Positions 52,542 to 61,921 are shown, numbered from the stretch's first letter. The stretch: DNA of 64,000 nucleotides from Actinacidiphila yeochonensis CN732 (GCF_000745345.1 NZ_JQNR01000005.1:2294001-2358000); one strand, 5' to 3'. The notes: generated by a model from the letters alone, not told the origin. Numbers and translations are program-made.

Positions 52542-53475
52542 CACGACCGACACCGCGGCCGCCGTGGCCACCCCCGCCGTCCCGCTCGCCGCGGCCGCCA
52601 CCGGCGGCCCGGCCGGCCCGGAGCAGGAGAAGGCGCGCAGTCTGTGGAGCGACGCGTGGGAGGACCTGCGCCGCAAGCCGATGTTCTGGATATCCGGGCT
52701 GCTGATCCTCTTCCTGATCGTCATCTCGCTGTGGCCCGGCCTGATCGCCAGCGGCAACCCGCTCGCCTGCGACCTGGCCAAGTCCCAGAACGGCCCCACC
52801 GCGGGCCACCCCTTCGGGTTCGACACGCAGGGCTGCGACGTCTACACCCGCACCGTGTACGGCGCCCGCGCCTCGGTGTCGGTGGGCATCTTCTCCACCC
52901 TCGGGGTGGCGGTGCTCGGTTCGGTGCTGGGCGGCCTCGCCGGGTTCTTCGGCGGCTGGTGGGACGCGATCCTCTCCCGGATCAGCGACATCTTCTTCGG
53001 CATCCCGATCCTGCTCGGCGGCGTCGTCTTCCTGTCCGTGGTCAAGGGCGGCACCGTCACCACGGTCACCCTGTTCATGGTGCTGCTGGGCTGGCCGCAG
53101 ATCGCGCGTATCGCCCGCGGCGCGGTGATCACCGCCAAGCAGCAGGACTACGTGCAGGCGGCCCGCGCGCTGGGCGCCGGCAACACCCGGATGCTGCTGC
53201 GGCACATCGCGCCCAACGCGCTCGCGCCGATCATCGTCGTCGCGACGATCGCGCTGGGCACCTACATCTCCCTTGAGGCGACGCTGTCGTTCCTCGGCGT
53301 CGGCCTCAAGCCGCCGGCCGTGTCCTGGGGTATCGACATCTCCCAGGCGTCGGACCAGATCCGCAACGCCCCGCACATGCTGCTGTGGCCGGCCGGCGCG
53401 CTCAGCATCACGGTGCTGGCGTTCATCATGCTCGGCGACGCGGTCCGCGACGCCCTCGACCCCAAGCTGCGCTAG
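52534..53475 (+). CDS. Peptide ABC transporter permease, DppC type (operon 1)
   Basis: 313 residues. An Ala-rich N-terminal tail of about 35 residues, a first helix (FWISGLLILFLIVISLWPGLI), then five more; the EAA loop is KQQDYVQAARALGAGNTRML. The family motif before helix 2, usually DxxGRDV, reads DTQGCDVYTRTVYGARASV here, with Cys in place of Arg; operon 2 keeps Arg. Translationally coupled to the gene before it by an 8-bp overlap. Confidence 0.93.
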   Translation: MPDTTDTAAAVATPAVPLAAAATGGPAGPEQEKARSLWSDAWEDLRRKPMFWISGLLILFLIVISLWPGLIASGNPLACDLAKSQNGPTAGHPFGFDTQGCDVYTRTVYGARASVSVGIFSTLGVAVLGSVLGGLAGFFGGWWDAILSRISDIFFGIPILLGGVVFLSVVKGGTVTTVTLFMVLLGWPQIARIARGAVITAKQQDYVQAARALGAGNTRMLLRHIAPNALAPIIVVATIALGTYISLEATLSFLGVGLKPPAVSWGIDISQASDQIRNAPHMLLWPAGALSITVLAFIMLGDAVRDALDPKLR

Positions 53476-53486
53476 GAGGGCGTACG

Positions 53487-54512
53487 TTGACAGCCATCGA
53501 CGAGAGGGCGGGCGCTACGCCCGCCAAGACCACCGGGCCGCTGCTGGACGTCCGCGACCTGCACGTGGAGTTCCACACCCGGGACGGCGTCGCGCACGCC
53601 GTCAACGGTGTGAACTACTCGGTGAACGCGGGCGAGACGCTGGCGGTGCTCGGTGAGTCCGGCTCCGGCAAGTCCGTCACCGCGCAGGCCGTCATGGGCA
53701 TCCTCGACATGCCGCCCGGCCGCATCCCGCAGGGCGAGATCCTCTTCCAGGGCCAGGACCTGCTGAAGATGTCCGCCGAGGCGCGCCGCAAGATCCGCGG
53801 CCGGAAGATCGGCATGATCTTCCAGGACGCGCTGTCCTCCCTCAACCCGGTGCTGAGCGTGGGCTACCAGCTCGGCGAGATGTTCCGGGTGCACCAGGGG
53901 ATGTCGCGCAAGGACGCCAAGGCCAAGGCGATCGAGCTGATGGACCGGGTGCGCATCCCGGCCGCCAAGCAGCGGGTCGGCGACTACCCGCACCAGTTCT
54001 CCGGCGGTATGCGCCAGCGCATCATGATCGCGATGGCCATCGCCCTGGAGCCCGACCTGGTGATCGCCGACGAGCCCACCACCGCCCTGGACGTCACCGT
54101 CCAGGCCCAGGTGATGGACCTGCTCGCGGAGCTCCAGCGCGAGTCCAACATGGGCCTGATCCTGATCACCCACGACCTCGGCGTGGTCGCCGACGTCGCG
54201 GACAAGATCGCCGTGATGTACGCGGGGCGGATCGTCGAGCACGCGCCGGTCCACGAGATCTACCGCACCCCGGCCCACCCCTACACCCAGGGCCTGCTGC
54301 GCTCGATCCCGCGGGTGGACCAGAAGGGCCAGGAGCTCTACGCCATCCAGGGCCTGCCGCCCAACCTGACCCGCATCCCGTCCGGCTGCGCCTTCAACCC
54401 GCGCTGCCCGATGGCCCAGGACGTGTGCCGCACCGACGTGCCGACGCTGCACGCCGTCGGCGCCGGGCGCGGGAGCGCCTGCCACTTCTGGAAGGAGACC
54501 CTCGGTGGCTGA
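53487..54512 (+). CDS. Peptide ABC transporter ATPase, DppD type (operon 1)
   Basis: 341 residues. The start is taken as TTG 53487, with AGGAGGG six bases ahead; there is no nearby ATG or GTG in frame, and the paralogue in operon 2 starts at ATG in the equivalent place. Walker A GESGSGKSV, Q-loop FQDALSSLNP, signature FSGGMRQR, Walker B LVIADEPTTALD and His switch THDLG are intact. The C-terminal oligo_HPY region carries cysteines (SGCAFNPRCPMAQDVC, SACHFW). Confidence 0.93.
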   Translation: MTAIDERAGATPAKTTGPLLDVRDLHVEFHTRDGVAHAVNGVNYSVNAGETLAVLGESGSGKSVTAQAVMGILDMPPGRIPQGEILFQGQDLLKMSAEARRKIRGRKIGMIFQDALSSLNPVLSVGYQLGEMFRVHQGMSRKDAKAKAIELMDRVRIPAAKQRVGDYPHQFSGGMRQRIMIAMAIALEPDLVIADEPTTALDVTVQAQVMDLLAELQRESNMGLILITHDLGVVADVADKIAVMYAGRIVEHAPVHEIYRTPAHPYTQGLLRSIPRVDQKGQELYAIQGLPPNLTRIPSGCAFNPRCPMAQDVCRTDVPTLHAVGAGRGSACHFWKETLGG

Positions 54513-55644
54513 GATCCGGACTCCGAACGAGACCCCCGCGCAGACCTCGCAGGACCGGGGCGAACCGATCCTGCGGGTGCGCAACCTGGTCAAGCACTTC
54601 CCGCTCACCCGGGGCATCATCGTCCAGAAGCAGGTCGGCGCCGTGAAGGCCGTCGACGGCGTCTCCTTCGACCTGTACGCGGGGGAGACGCTGGGCATCG
54701 TCGGCGAGTCGGGCTGCGGCAAGTCGACCGTGGCCAAGCTGCTGATGAACCTGGAGCGGGCCACCTCCGGCGAGGTGTTCTACAAGGGCGAGGACATCAC
54801 CAAGCTGTCGGGGCGTGCCCTGAAGGCGGTGCGCCGCAACATCCAGATGGTCTTCCAGGACCCGTACACCTCGCTCAACCCCCGGATGACGGTCGGCGAC
54901 ATCATCGGCGAGCCCTTCGACATCCACCCCGAGGTGGCGCCCAAGGGCGACCGCCGCCAGCGGGTGCGCGAGCTGCTCGACGTGGTCGGCCTCAACCCCG
55001 AGTACATCAACCGCTACCCGCACCAGTTCTCCGGCGGCCAGCGCCAGCGCATCGGCATCGCCCGCGGCCTCGCGCTCAACCCGGAGATCATCATCTGCGA
55101 CGAGCCGGTCTCCGCGCTCGACGTCTCGGTGCAGGCGCAGGTCGTCAACCTGATGGCGAAGCTCCAGGACGAGTTCGGCCTCTCCTACGTCTTCATCGCG
55201 CACGACCTGTCGATCGTCCGGCACATCTCCGACCGGGTCGGCGTGATGTACCTGGGCCGGATCGCGGAGATCGGCACCGACTCCGAGATCTACGAGCACC
55301 CCACCCACCCGTACACCCAGGCCCTGCTGTCGGCCGTGCCGGTGCCGGACCCCGAGGCGCGCGAGCGCCGCGGGGAGGCGGCGGCCGAGGCCGCCCGCGA
55401 GGAGGGCGCGCCCACCCACGGCGGCCGCATCATCCTCACCGGCGACGTGCCCTCCCCGGCCAACCCGCCGTCCGGCTGCCGGTTCCGCACCCGCTGCTGG
55501 AAGGCGCAGGACCGGTGCGCGCAGGAGAGCCCGCTGCTGGCGGTGCCCGAGGTGTTCCAGGGCACCGGCACCCCGGCCGAGCACCTCTCGGCCTGCCACT
55601 TCGCCGAGGAGCGGGACGTCGTGGGCGCCGCCGACGCCGCCTGA
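54505..55644 (+). CDS. Peptide ABC transporter ATPase, DppF type (operon 1)
   Basis: 379 residues from GTG 54505, overlapping the previous stop by 8 bp. Walker A GESGCGKST, FQDPYTSLNP, signature FSGGQRQR, Walker B IIICDEPVSALD, AHDLSIVRH, then the HPYT region and Cys-rich end (SGCRFRTRCWKAQDRC). It has about 17 extra residues (RRGEAAAEAAREEGAPTHGG) that the operon 2 copy lacks. Pairs with the DppD-type subunit to drive import. Confidence 0.94.
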   Translation: MAEIRTPNETPAQTSQDRGEPILRVRNLVKHFPLTRGIIVQKQVGAVKAVDGVSFDLYAGETLGIVGESGCGKSTVAKLLMNLERATSGEVFYKGEDITKLSGRALKAVRRNIQMVFQDPYTSLNPRMTVGDIIGEPFDIHPEVAPKGDRRQRVRELLDVVGLNPEYINRYPHQFSGGQRQRIGIARGLALNPEIIICDEPVSALDVSVQAQVVNLMAKLQDEFGLSYVFIAHDLSIVRHISDRVGVMYLGRIAEIGTDSEIYEHPTHPYTQALLSAVPVPDPEARERRGEAAAEAAREEGAPTHGGRIILTGDVPSPANPPSGCRFRTRCWKAQDRCAQESPLLAVPEVFQGTGTPAEHLSACHFAEERDVVGAADAA

Positions 55645-55659
55645 CCCGCCGCCCGCCCA

Positions 55660-55702
55660 GCGCAGCGCCCCGTTCCGCCACCCGGCGGGCGGGGCGCTGC
55701 GC
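55660..55702 (+). terminator. Terminator-like hairpin between the two peptide operons
   Basis: Perfect 13-bp stem GCGCAGCGCCCCG / CGGGGCGCTGCGC (55660-55672, 55690-55702), 16 bp past the stop of operon 1. No T-run. Confidence 0.75.
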
Positions 55703-55961
55703 CGTGTCCGGGCACCCCGGCCGCGCCGCGCGGCTCAGGGGCCGCCGCTTTCGCACACCCCTGCTTCGCGCACACCTGCTTCGTACGCCTCTTCGACGCC
55801 GAGCCGGTCGGCCGCCGCCGTCCGGGTGAACCCCGGGTCGGGCGCCTCCCGGACGCCGCCACTTTCTTCCCGCGACACGGGGCCGAAGAGGTGCAGTGGT
55901 GCCCGACTTGCGATGTCATGGGTAGTCACGTCCCATTTGTGACCCCATGAGGAGGCGTTCG
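55703..55961. promoter_or_regulatory. Promoter region of operon 2
   Basis: Together with the hairpin this is a gap of 317 bp without a gene. Direct readings show no hairpin of note beyond 55702; GAGGAGG stands at the end as the SBP ribosome site. Confidence 0.5.
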
Positions 55962-57599
55962 ATGCGCGGAGCCACGCGCGTGAGGTGTGCTGTCGGCGTG
56001 CTGGCCGTCGCGCTGGCCGCCACCGCCTGCGGCGGCGGAAGCAGCGGTGGCGGTGGCGGCAGCGGCGACGGCGTCGTCCGTGCTTCCTGGGGTGACCCGC
56101 AGAACCCGTTGGAGCCCGCCGACACCAACGAGGTGCAGGGCGGCAAGGTGCTCGACATGATCTTCCGCGGCCTGAAGATCTACAACCCGAAGACCGCCGC
56201 GGCCGAGAACGAGATCGCCCAGTCGATCACCAGCAGCGACAGCCAGAACTTCGACATCAAGCTCAAGCCGGGCTGGAAGTTCAGCAACGGCGAGGCGGTC
56301 ACCTCCGACTCGTTCATCAACGCCTGGAACTACGGCGCCGATCTGCGGAACGCCCAGCTCAACGCCTTCTTCTTCGCGCAGATCGACGGCTACTCCAAGG
56401 TCCACCCGGACGCCTCCGGGGCCAAGGCCACCGCGACCAAGCTCTCCGGTCTGACGAAGGTCTCCGACACCGAGTTCAAGGTGAAGCTCAACCAGAAGTT
56501 CTCGCTGTGGCCCGACACCCTCGGCTACGCGGCCTTCTACCCGCTGCCGCAGGCGTTCTTCAGCAACCACGCCGCCTGGCTGTCCAAGCCGATCGGCAAC
56601 GGCCCGTACGAGATCTCCTCGTACACCAAGGGCAGCGGCATGTCGCTGCGCAAGTGGGACGCCTACCCGGGCAGCGACCCCGCCGCCAACAGCGGCGTCG
56701 ACCTGCGGGTCTACACCGACAACAACACCGCCTACACCGACCTCCAGGCCGGCAACATCGACGTCGTCGACGACATCCCGGCCAACCAGCTCAAGAACGT
56801 CAAGGCGGACCTCGGCAGCCGTTACATCAACGAGCCGGCCGGCCTCAACCAGACCCTCACCTTCCCGCTGTACGCCAGCAACTGGTCCTCGGCGAAGTCG
56901 GCGCTGGTCCGGCAGGGCCTGTCGATGGCGATCAACCGCCCGCAGATCACGAAGGCGATCTTCCAGGACACCCGCACCCCGGCCACCGACTGGACCTCGC
57001 CGGTGCTCGGCGACGCCGGCGGCTACAAGGCGGGGCTGTGCGGCCAGGAGTGCGAGTACAACCCGACCAAGGCCAAGCAGCTGATCCAGCAGGGCGGCGG
57101 CCTGCCCAGCGGCGGGATCACCATCGGCTACAACGCCGACACCGGCTCCCACAAGGAGTGGGTGGACGCCGTCTGCAACAGCATCAACAACGTGCTGGGC
57201 GACAACCACGCCTGCGTGGGGGCGCCCACCGGCACCTTCGCCGACTTCCGGAACAAGATCACCAACAAGCAGGTGACCATGCCGTTCCGGTCCGGCTGGC
57301 AGATGGACTACCCGCTGATCCAGGACTTCCTCCAGCCGCTGTTCTACACCGACGCCTCGTCGAACGACTCGCACTACAACAACCCGCAGTTCGACAAGCT
57401 GGTCGACCAGGCCAACGCCGAGACCGACAGCGGCAAGGCCATCGGGCTCTTCCAGGACGCGGAGAGGCTCCTGGTCAAGGACATGCCCGCGATCCCGCTC
57501 TGGTACCAGAACGGCAACGCCGGCTACTCCACCAACGTCTCGAACGTCATCCTCAACCCCTTCAGCGTCCCGGTCTACAACGAGATCAAGGTCAAGTGA
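55962..57599 (+). CDS. Oligopeptide ABC transporter, substrate-binding lipoprotein (operon 2)
   Basis: 545 residues from ATG 55962, with GAGGAGG ahead; an ATG at 55947 lies within the ribosome site and is rejected. Lipobox ATAC, Cys23, then a Gly/Ser linker. Sequence tracks the operon 1 SBP throughout (SWGDPQNPLEPADTNEVQGG, GNGPYEISSYTKGS, YNADTGSHKEWVDAVCNSIN). An additional cysteine pair appears (GLCGQECEYNP) in a loop where operon 1 has none, possibly a disulfide near the ligand site. Confidence 0.93.
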   Translation: MRGATRVRCAVGVLAVALAATACGGGSSGGGGGSGDGVVRASWGDPQNPLEPADTNEVQGGKVLDMIFRGLKIYNPKTAAAENEIAQSITSSDSQNFDIKLKPGWKFSNGEAVTSDSFINAWNYGADLRNAQLNAFFFAQIDGYSKVHPDASGAKATATKLSGLTKVSDTEFKVKLNQKFSLWPDTLGYAAFYPLPQAFFSNHAAWLSKPIGNGPYEISSYTKGSGMSLRKWDAYPGSDPAANSGVDLRVYTDNNTAYTDLQAGNIDVVDDIPANQLKNVKADLGSRYINEPAGLNQTLTFPLYASNWSSAKSALVRQGLSMAINRPQITKAIFQDTRTPATDWTSPVLGDAGGYKAGLCGQECEYNPTKAKQLIQQGGGLPSGGITIGYNADTGSHKEWVDAVCNSINNVLGDNHACVGAPTGTFADFRNKITNKQVTMPFRSGWQMDYPLIQDFLQPLFYTDASSNDSHYNNPQFDKLVDQANAETDSGKAIGLFQDAERLLVKDMPAIPLWYQNGNAGYSTNVSNVILNPFSVPVYNEIKVK

Positions 57600-57610
57600 G
57601 ACCAGCGGAG

Positions 57611-57635
57611 GCCGCACCGGGCTCCCCGGTGCGGC
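57611..57635 (+). promoter_or_regulatory. SBP-permease intergenic hairpin (operon 2)
   Basis: Perfect 11-bp stem GCCGCACCGGG / CCCGGTGCGGC with a 3-nt loop, at the same place as the hairpin in operon 1 but with unrelated sequence. Confidence 0.75.
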
Positions 57636-57665
57636 TTCCGCCCGCTCCCGGTGCAGGAGGTCCCC

Positions 57666-58589
57666 ATGGGACGCTATGTGATCAGGCGGCTGCTCCAGAT
57701 GATCCCGGTGTTCATCGGCAGCACGTTCCTGATCTTCTTCATGGTCTACGCGCTCGGCGACCCGGTCGCCGCGCTCTTCGGCGAGCGCGCCCCGGACCCG
57801 GCGACCGCCCAGCAGATCCGCCACGACCTGTATCTGGACCACTCGTTGGGCGCCCAGTACCTGCACTACATGAAGAACATCTTCGTCGGCGACTTCGGCA
57901 CCGCCTTCAACGGACAGTCCGTCACCGCCCTGATGGGCAGCGCCTTCCCGGTCACCATCCGGCTGACGATCGTGGCGATCATCTTCGAGATCATCATCGG
58001 CATCCTGCTCGGCGTCATCACCGGCATGCGCCGCGGCAAGCCCGTCGACACCGGCGTGCTGCTGCTGACCCTGGTGGTCATCTCGGTGCCCACCTTCGTC
58101 ACCGGCTACGTGCTCCAGTACGTCTTCGGCGTCCGGCTGGGGTGGACCGCGCCCTCGGTGTCGCCCAGCGCCCCCTTCAACGAGCTGATCCTGCCCGGCC
58201 TGGTGCTCGCCCTGGTCTCGCTCGCGTACGTCACCCGGCTGACCCGCACCTCGATCGCGGAGAACACCCGGGCCGACTACGTGCGCACCGCCATCGCCAA
58301 GGGCCTGCCCCGGCGCCGCGTCATCACCCGGCACCTGCTGCGCAACTCGCTGATCCCGGTGATCACCTTCATCGGCACCGACATCGGCGCCCTCATGGGA
58401 GGCGCGATCGTCACCGAGCGGATCTTCAACATCCACGGCGTCGGCTACCAGCTCTACCAGGGCATCCTGCGCAACAACGCGCCCACCGTGGTCGGCTTCG
58501 TCACCGTCCTGGTGCTGGTCTTCCTGCTGGCCAACCTGCTCGTCGACCTGCTGTACGCGGTCCTGGACCCGAGGATTCGGTATGCCTGA
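57666..58589 (+). CDS. Peptide ABC transporter permease, DppB type (operon 2)
   Basis: 307 residues from ATG 57666 behind AGGAGG. Six helices; same layout as the operon 1 permease, EAA loop NTRADYVRTAIAKGLPRRRV. The stop overlaps the next start by 8 bp, as in operon 1. Confidence 0.94.
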   Translation: MGRYVIRRLLQMIPVFIGSTFLIFFMVYALGDPVAALFGERAPDPATAQQIRHDLYLDHSLGAQYLHYMKNIFVGDFGTAFNGQSVTALMGSAFPVTIRLTIVAIIFEIIIGILLGVITGMRRGKPVDTGVLLLTLVVISVPTFVTGYVLQYVFGVRLGWTAPSVSPSAPFNELILPGLVLALVSLAYVTRLTRTSIAENTRADYVRTAIAKGLPRRRVITRHLLRNSLIPVITFIGTDIGALMGGAIVTERIFNIHGVGYQLYQGILRNNAPTVVGFVTVLVLVFLLANLLVDLLYAVLDPRIRYA

Positions 58590-59583
58590 CGGAAAAGACC
58601 CGCTGGAACCGGTGGACCCCAACCAGGCCATCGCGCCCGGCGGCGGCTACGGCGGGGGCATGGACCTGGCGGCGGCCGACGCGCAGAGCCTGGAGAAGGA
58701 GCCCGGCCACGGGCAGGACGCCGGCGGGCCCACCGGCAAGCCGCGCAGCCTGTGGTCGGACGCCTGGCGCGACCTGCGGCGCAACCCGATCTTCATCATC
58801 TCCGCGCTGATCATCCTCTTCCTGGTCTTCATCGCGATCTGGCCCGGCACCATCGCCACCCAGGACCCGCTGGCGGCCAACCTGGCCCGCGCCCAGGAGG
58901 GGTCGGCCCCCGGCCACCCCTTCGGCTTCGACACCCAGGGCCGCGACGTCTACACCCGGGTGGTCTACGGCGCCCGCGCCTCGGTGACCGTCGGCGTCTG
59001 CGCCACCGCCGGCGTGGTCATCCTCGGCTCGGTCCTGGGCGGGCTGGCCGGGTTCTTCGGCGGCTGGTGGGACGGGGTCCTGTCGCGGATCAGCGACGTC
59101 TTCTTCGGCATCCCGGTGATCCTCGGCGGCCTGGTCTTCCTGTCGGTGGTCACCAACTCCACCGTCTGGCCGGTCGTCGGCTTCATGGTGCTGCTGGGCT
59201 GGCCGCAGATCGCCCGTATCGCCCGCGGCTCCGTCATCACCGCCCGGCAGAACGACTACGTGCAGGCCGCCCGCGCCCTGGGCGCCGGCAACAGCCGGAT
59301 GCTGGTGCGGCACATCGCGCCCAACGCGGTGGCCCCCGTCATCGTCGTCGGCACCATCGCGCTGGGCACCTACATCGCGCTCGAAGCCACCCTGTCCTAC
59401 CTGGGCGTCGGTCTGAAGCCGCCCACCGTCTCCTGGGGCATCGACATCTCCGACGCCTCCACCGAGATCCGCAACGCCCCCCACATGCTGCTGTGGCCGG
59501 CCGGCGCGCTCAGCCTGACCGTCCTGGCGTTCATCATGCTCGGCGACGCGGTCCGCGACGCCCTCGACCCCAAACTGCGCTGA
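58582..59583 (+). CDS. Peptide ABC transporter permease, DppC type (operon 2)
   Basis: 333 residues, with a Gly/Asp-rich N-terminal tail of about 60 residues, longer than in operon 1. Helices IFIISALIILFLVFIAIWPG and onward; the motif DTQGRDVYTRVVYGARASV keeps the usual Arg. EAA loop RQNDYVQAARALGAGNSRML. Confidence 0.94.
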   Translation: MPDGKDPLEPVDPNQAIAPGGGYGGGMDLAAADAQSLEKEPGHGQDAGGPTGKPRSLWSDAWRDLRRNPIFIISALIILFLVFIAIWPGTIATQDPLAANLARAQEGSAPGHPFGFDTQGRDVYTRVVYGARASVTVGVCATAGVVILGSVLGGLAGFFGGWWDGVLSRISDVFFGIPVILGGLVFLSVVTNSTVWPVVGFMVLLGWPQIARIARGSVITARQNDYVQAARALGAGNSRMLVRHIAPNAVAPVIVVGTIALGTYIALEATLSYLGVGLKPPTVSWGIDISDASTEIRNAPHMLLWPAGALSLTVLAFIMLGDAVRDALDPKLR

Positions 59584-59594
59584 GGAGGCGGGCC

Positions 59595-60740
59595 ATGGCG
59601 ACAGAAGCCTCAGCCGCGAGCGGCGGCAACGGCACCGGCGGCGGAGCCGGCCCGGCCGGCGGCACCGGCGGCGGCACCGAGGAGCCCACCGCCCCGGCGG
59701 CGGCTCCCCGTACCGGCGGCACCGGCGGCGGCGAGGACGCCCCGCTGCTGGACGTCCGCGACCTGCACGTGGAGTTCCGCACCCGGGAGGGCACCGCCAA
59801 GGCGGTCAACGGCGTCAGCTACTCGGTCAACGCGGGCGAGACGCTGGCGGTGCTCGGCGAGTCCGGCTCCGGCAAGTCCGTCACCGCCCAGGCCATCATG
59901 GGCATCCTCGACTCCCCGCCCGGCTTCATCAGCCGCGGCCAGGTCCTCTTCCACGGCCAGGACCTGCTCAAGCTCAAGTCCGAGGAGCGGCGCAAGATCC
60001 GCGGCGCGCGGATGGCGATGGTCTTCCAGGACGCGCTGTCCGCCCTCAACCCCGTGCTCAGCGTCGGCGAGCAGCTCGGCGAGATGTTCCGGGTGCACCG
60101 CGGCATGTCCCGCAAGGAGGCCCGCGCCCAGGCCGTCGAGCTGATGGACCGGGTGCGCATCCCGGCCGCCCGGGAACGGGTCAAGCAGTACCCGCACCAG
60201 TTCTCCGGCGGCATGCGGCAGCGCGTCATGATCGCCATGGCGATGGCCCTGGAACCCGAGCTGATCATCGCCGACGAGCCCACCACCGCCCTGGACGTCA
60301 CCGTCCAGGCCCAGGTGATGGACCTGCTCGCGGAGCTCCAGCGCGAGTACCGGATGGGGCTGATCCTGATCACCCACGACCTCGGCGTGGTCGCCGACGT
60401 CGCGGACAAGATCGCCGTGATGTACGCCGGGCGGATCGTCGAGACCTCCCCGGTCCACGACATCTACCGCGCCCCGGCGCACCCCTACACCCGCGGCCTG
60501 CTCGACTCCATCCCCCGGGTGGACCTCAAGGGGCAGGAGCTGTACGCCATCAAGGGCCTGCCGCCCAACCTGCTGCGCATCCCCTCCGGCTGCGCCTTCC
60601 ACCCGCGCTGCCCGCGCGCCCGGGAGGTGTGCCGCACCGACGTCCCCCCGCTGTACCGGGTCAGTGCCGACCGGGCGAGCGCCTGCCACTTCTGGAAGGA
60701 GACCCTGGATGACGACCGCGCCCCGTCCGGCGACGCCTGA
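59595..60740 (+). CDS. Peptide ABC transporter ATPase, DppD type (operon 2)
   Basis: 381 residues from ATG 59595 behind GAGGAGG. A Gly/Thr/Ala-rich N-terminal extension of about 50 residues precedes LLDVRDLHVEFRTREG. Walker A GESGSGKSV, FQDALSALNP, FSGGMRQR, Walker B LIIADEPTTALD and THDLG are intact, and the Cys-rich end is SGCAFHPRCPRAREVC. The 3' end overlaps the next gene by 32 bp. Confidence 0.94.
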   Translation: MATEASAASGGNGTGGGAGPAGGTGGGTEEPTAPAAAPRTGGTGGGEDAPLLDVRDLHVEFRTREGTAKAVNGVSYSVNAGETLAVLGESGSGKSVTAQAIMGILDSPPGFISRGQVLFHGQDLLKLKSEERRKIRGARMAMVFQDALSALNPVLSVGEQLGEMFRVHRGMSRKEARAQAVELMDRVRIPAARERVKQYPHQFSGGMRQRVMIAMAMALEPELIIADEPTTALDVTVQAQVMDLLAELQREYRMGLILITHDLGVVADVADKIAVMYAGRIVETSPVHDIYRAPAHPYTRGLLDSIPRVDLKGQELYAIKGLPPNLLRIPSGCAFHPRCPRAREVCRTDVPPLYRVSADRASACHFWKETLDDDRAPSGDA

Positions 60741-61797
60741 ACACCCCTCGGCGCCCGACCCCGCCGGCCGCGAACCCATCCTGCGGGTGCGCAACCTGGT
60801 CAAGCACTTCCCGCTCACCCAGGGCATCCTCTTCAAGAAGCAGGTCGGCGCCGTCCAGGCCGTCGACGGGGTGAGCTTCGACCTCTACCCGGGGGAGACG
60901 CTGGGTATCGTCGGCGAGTCCGGCTGCGGCAAGTCGACCGTGGCCAAGCTGCTGATGAACCTGGAACGCCCCACCTCGGGCGAGATCCTCTACAAGGGCG
61001 AGGACATCACCAAGCTCTCCGGCCGGGCCCTGAAGGCGGTGCGCCGCAACATCCAGATGGTCTTCCAGGACCCGTACACCTCGCTCAACCCCCGGATGAC
61101 GGTCGGCGACATCATCGGCGAGCCCTTCGACATCCACCCCGAGGTGGCGCCCAAGGGCGACCGTCGGCGCCGCGTCCGGGAGCTGCTGGACGTGGTCGGC
61201 CTCAACCCGGAGTACATCAACCGCTACCCGCACCAGTTCTCCGGCGGCCAGCGGCAGCGCATCGGCATCGCCCGCGGCCTGGCCCTGCGGCCGGAGGTGA
61301 TCGTCGCCGACGAGCCGGTCTCCGCGCTGGACGTCTCGGTGCAGGCGCAGGTGATCAACCTGATGGAGAAGCTGCAGGACGAGTTCGGCATGGCGTACAT
61401 GTTCATCGCGCACGACCTGTCGATCGTCCGGCACATCTCCGACCGGGTCGGCGTGATGTACCTGGGCCGGGTGGTCGAGATCGGCGCCGACGCCGAGATC
61501 TACGAGCACCCCACCCACCCGTACACCCAGGCCCTGCTGTCGGCGGTGCCGATGCCCAACCCCGAGGCACGCGAGCACCGGGAGCGGATCATCCTCACCG
61601 GGGACGTGCCCTCCCCGGCCAACCCGCCCTCCGGCTGCCGGTTCCGCACCCGCTGCTGGAAGGCGCAGCAGCGGTGCGTCGAGGAGGACCCGCTGCTGGC
61701 CGTCCCGGAGATCTACCGCGGCACCGCCGGCCCGGCCGAGCACCCCTCGGCCTGCCACTTCGCCGAGGAGAAGCAGGTCGTACCGCCCGAGGAGTGA
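60709..61797 (+). CDS. Peptide ABC transporter ATPase, DppF type (operon 2)
   Basis: 362 residues from ATG 60709, inside the end of the preceding gene, with AAGGAG nine bases ahead. Walker A GESGCGKST, FQDPYTSLNP, FSGGQRQR, Walker B VIVADEPVSALD, AHDLSIVRH; Cys-rich end SGCRFRTRCWKAQQRC. Nearly the same as the operon 1 copy over the ATPase core. Confidence 0.94.
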   Translation: MTTAPRPATPEHPSAPDPAGREPILRVRNLVKHFPLTQGILFKKQVGAVQAVDGVSFDLYPGETLGIVGESGCGKSTVAKLLMNLERPTSGEILYKGEDITKLSGRALKAVRRNIQMVFQDPYTSLNPRMTVGDIIGEPFDIHPEVAPKGDRRRRVRELLDVVGLNPEYINRYPHQFSGGQRQRIGIARGLALRPEVIVADEPVSALDVSVQAQVINLMEKLQDEFGMAYMFIAHDLSIVRHISDRVGVMYLGRVVEIGADAEIYEHPTHPYTQALLSAVPMPNPEAREHRERIILTGDVPSPANPPSGCRFRTRCWKAQQRCVEEDPLLAVPEIYRGTAGPAEHPSACHFAEEKQVVPPEE

Positions 61798-61810
61798 CGC
61801 CGGGCCAGGA

Positions 61811-61831
61811 CCCCGGTCCGGTGGACCGGGG
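61811..61831. terminator. Hairpin ending operon 2
   Basis: 9-bp stem CCCCGGTCC / GGACCGGGG with loop GGT, 13 bp after the stop. Works for either strand. Confidence 0.65.
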
Positions 61832-61850
61832 CCGGGAAACGCCGGACGGC

Positions 61851-61886
61851 CCGTACCCGGGGTGGTGCTGGGGTGTCCGGGTACGG
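61851..61886. terminator. Second hairpin in the convergent gap
   Basis: 10-bp stem CCGTACCCGG / CCGGGTACGG with a 16-nt loop, 35 bp past the stop of the minus-strand ATPase gene. Together with the first hairpin it insulates convergent transcription. Confidence 0.65.
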
Positions 61887-61921
61887 ACCGTCTCCGAGCG
61901 GAGGCCGCGGGCGAGCCCGGG

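Noticed and set aside
55926..58631. 901-codon minus-strand frame antisense to SBP and permease of operon 2
   Set aside because: Antisense shadow; the plus strand has lipobox, helices and family motifs.
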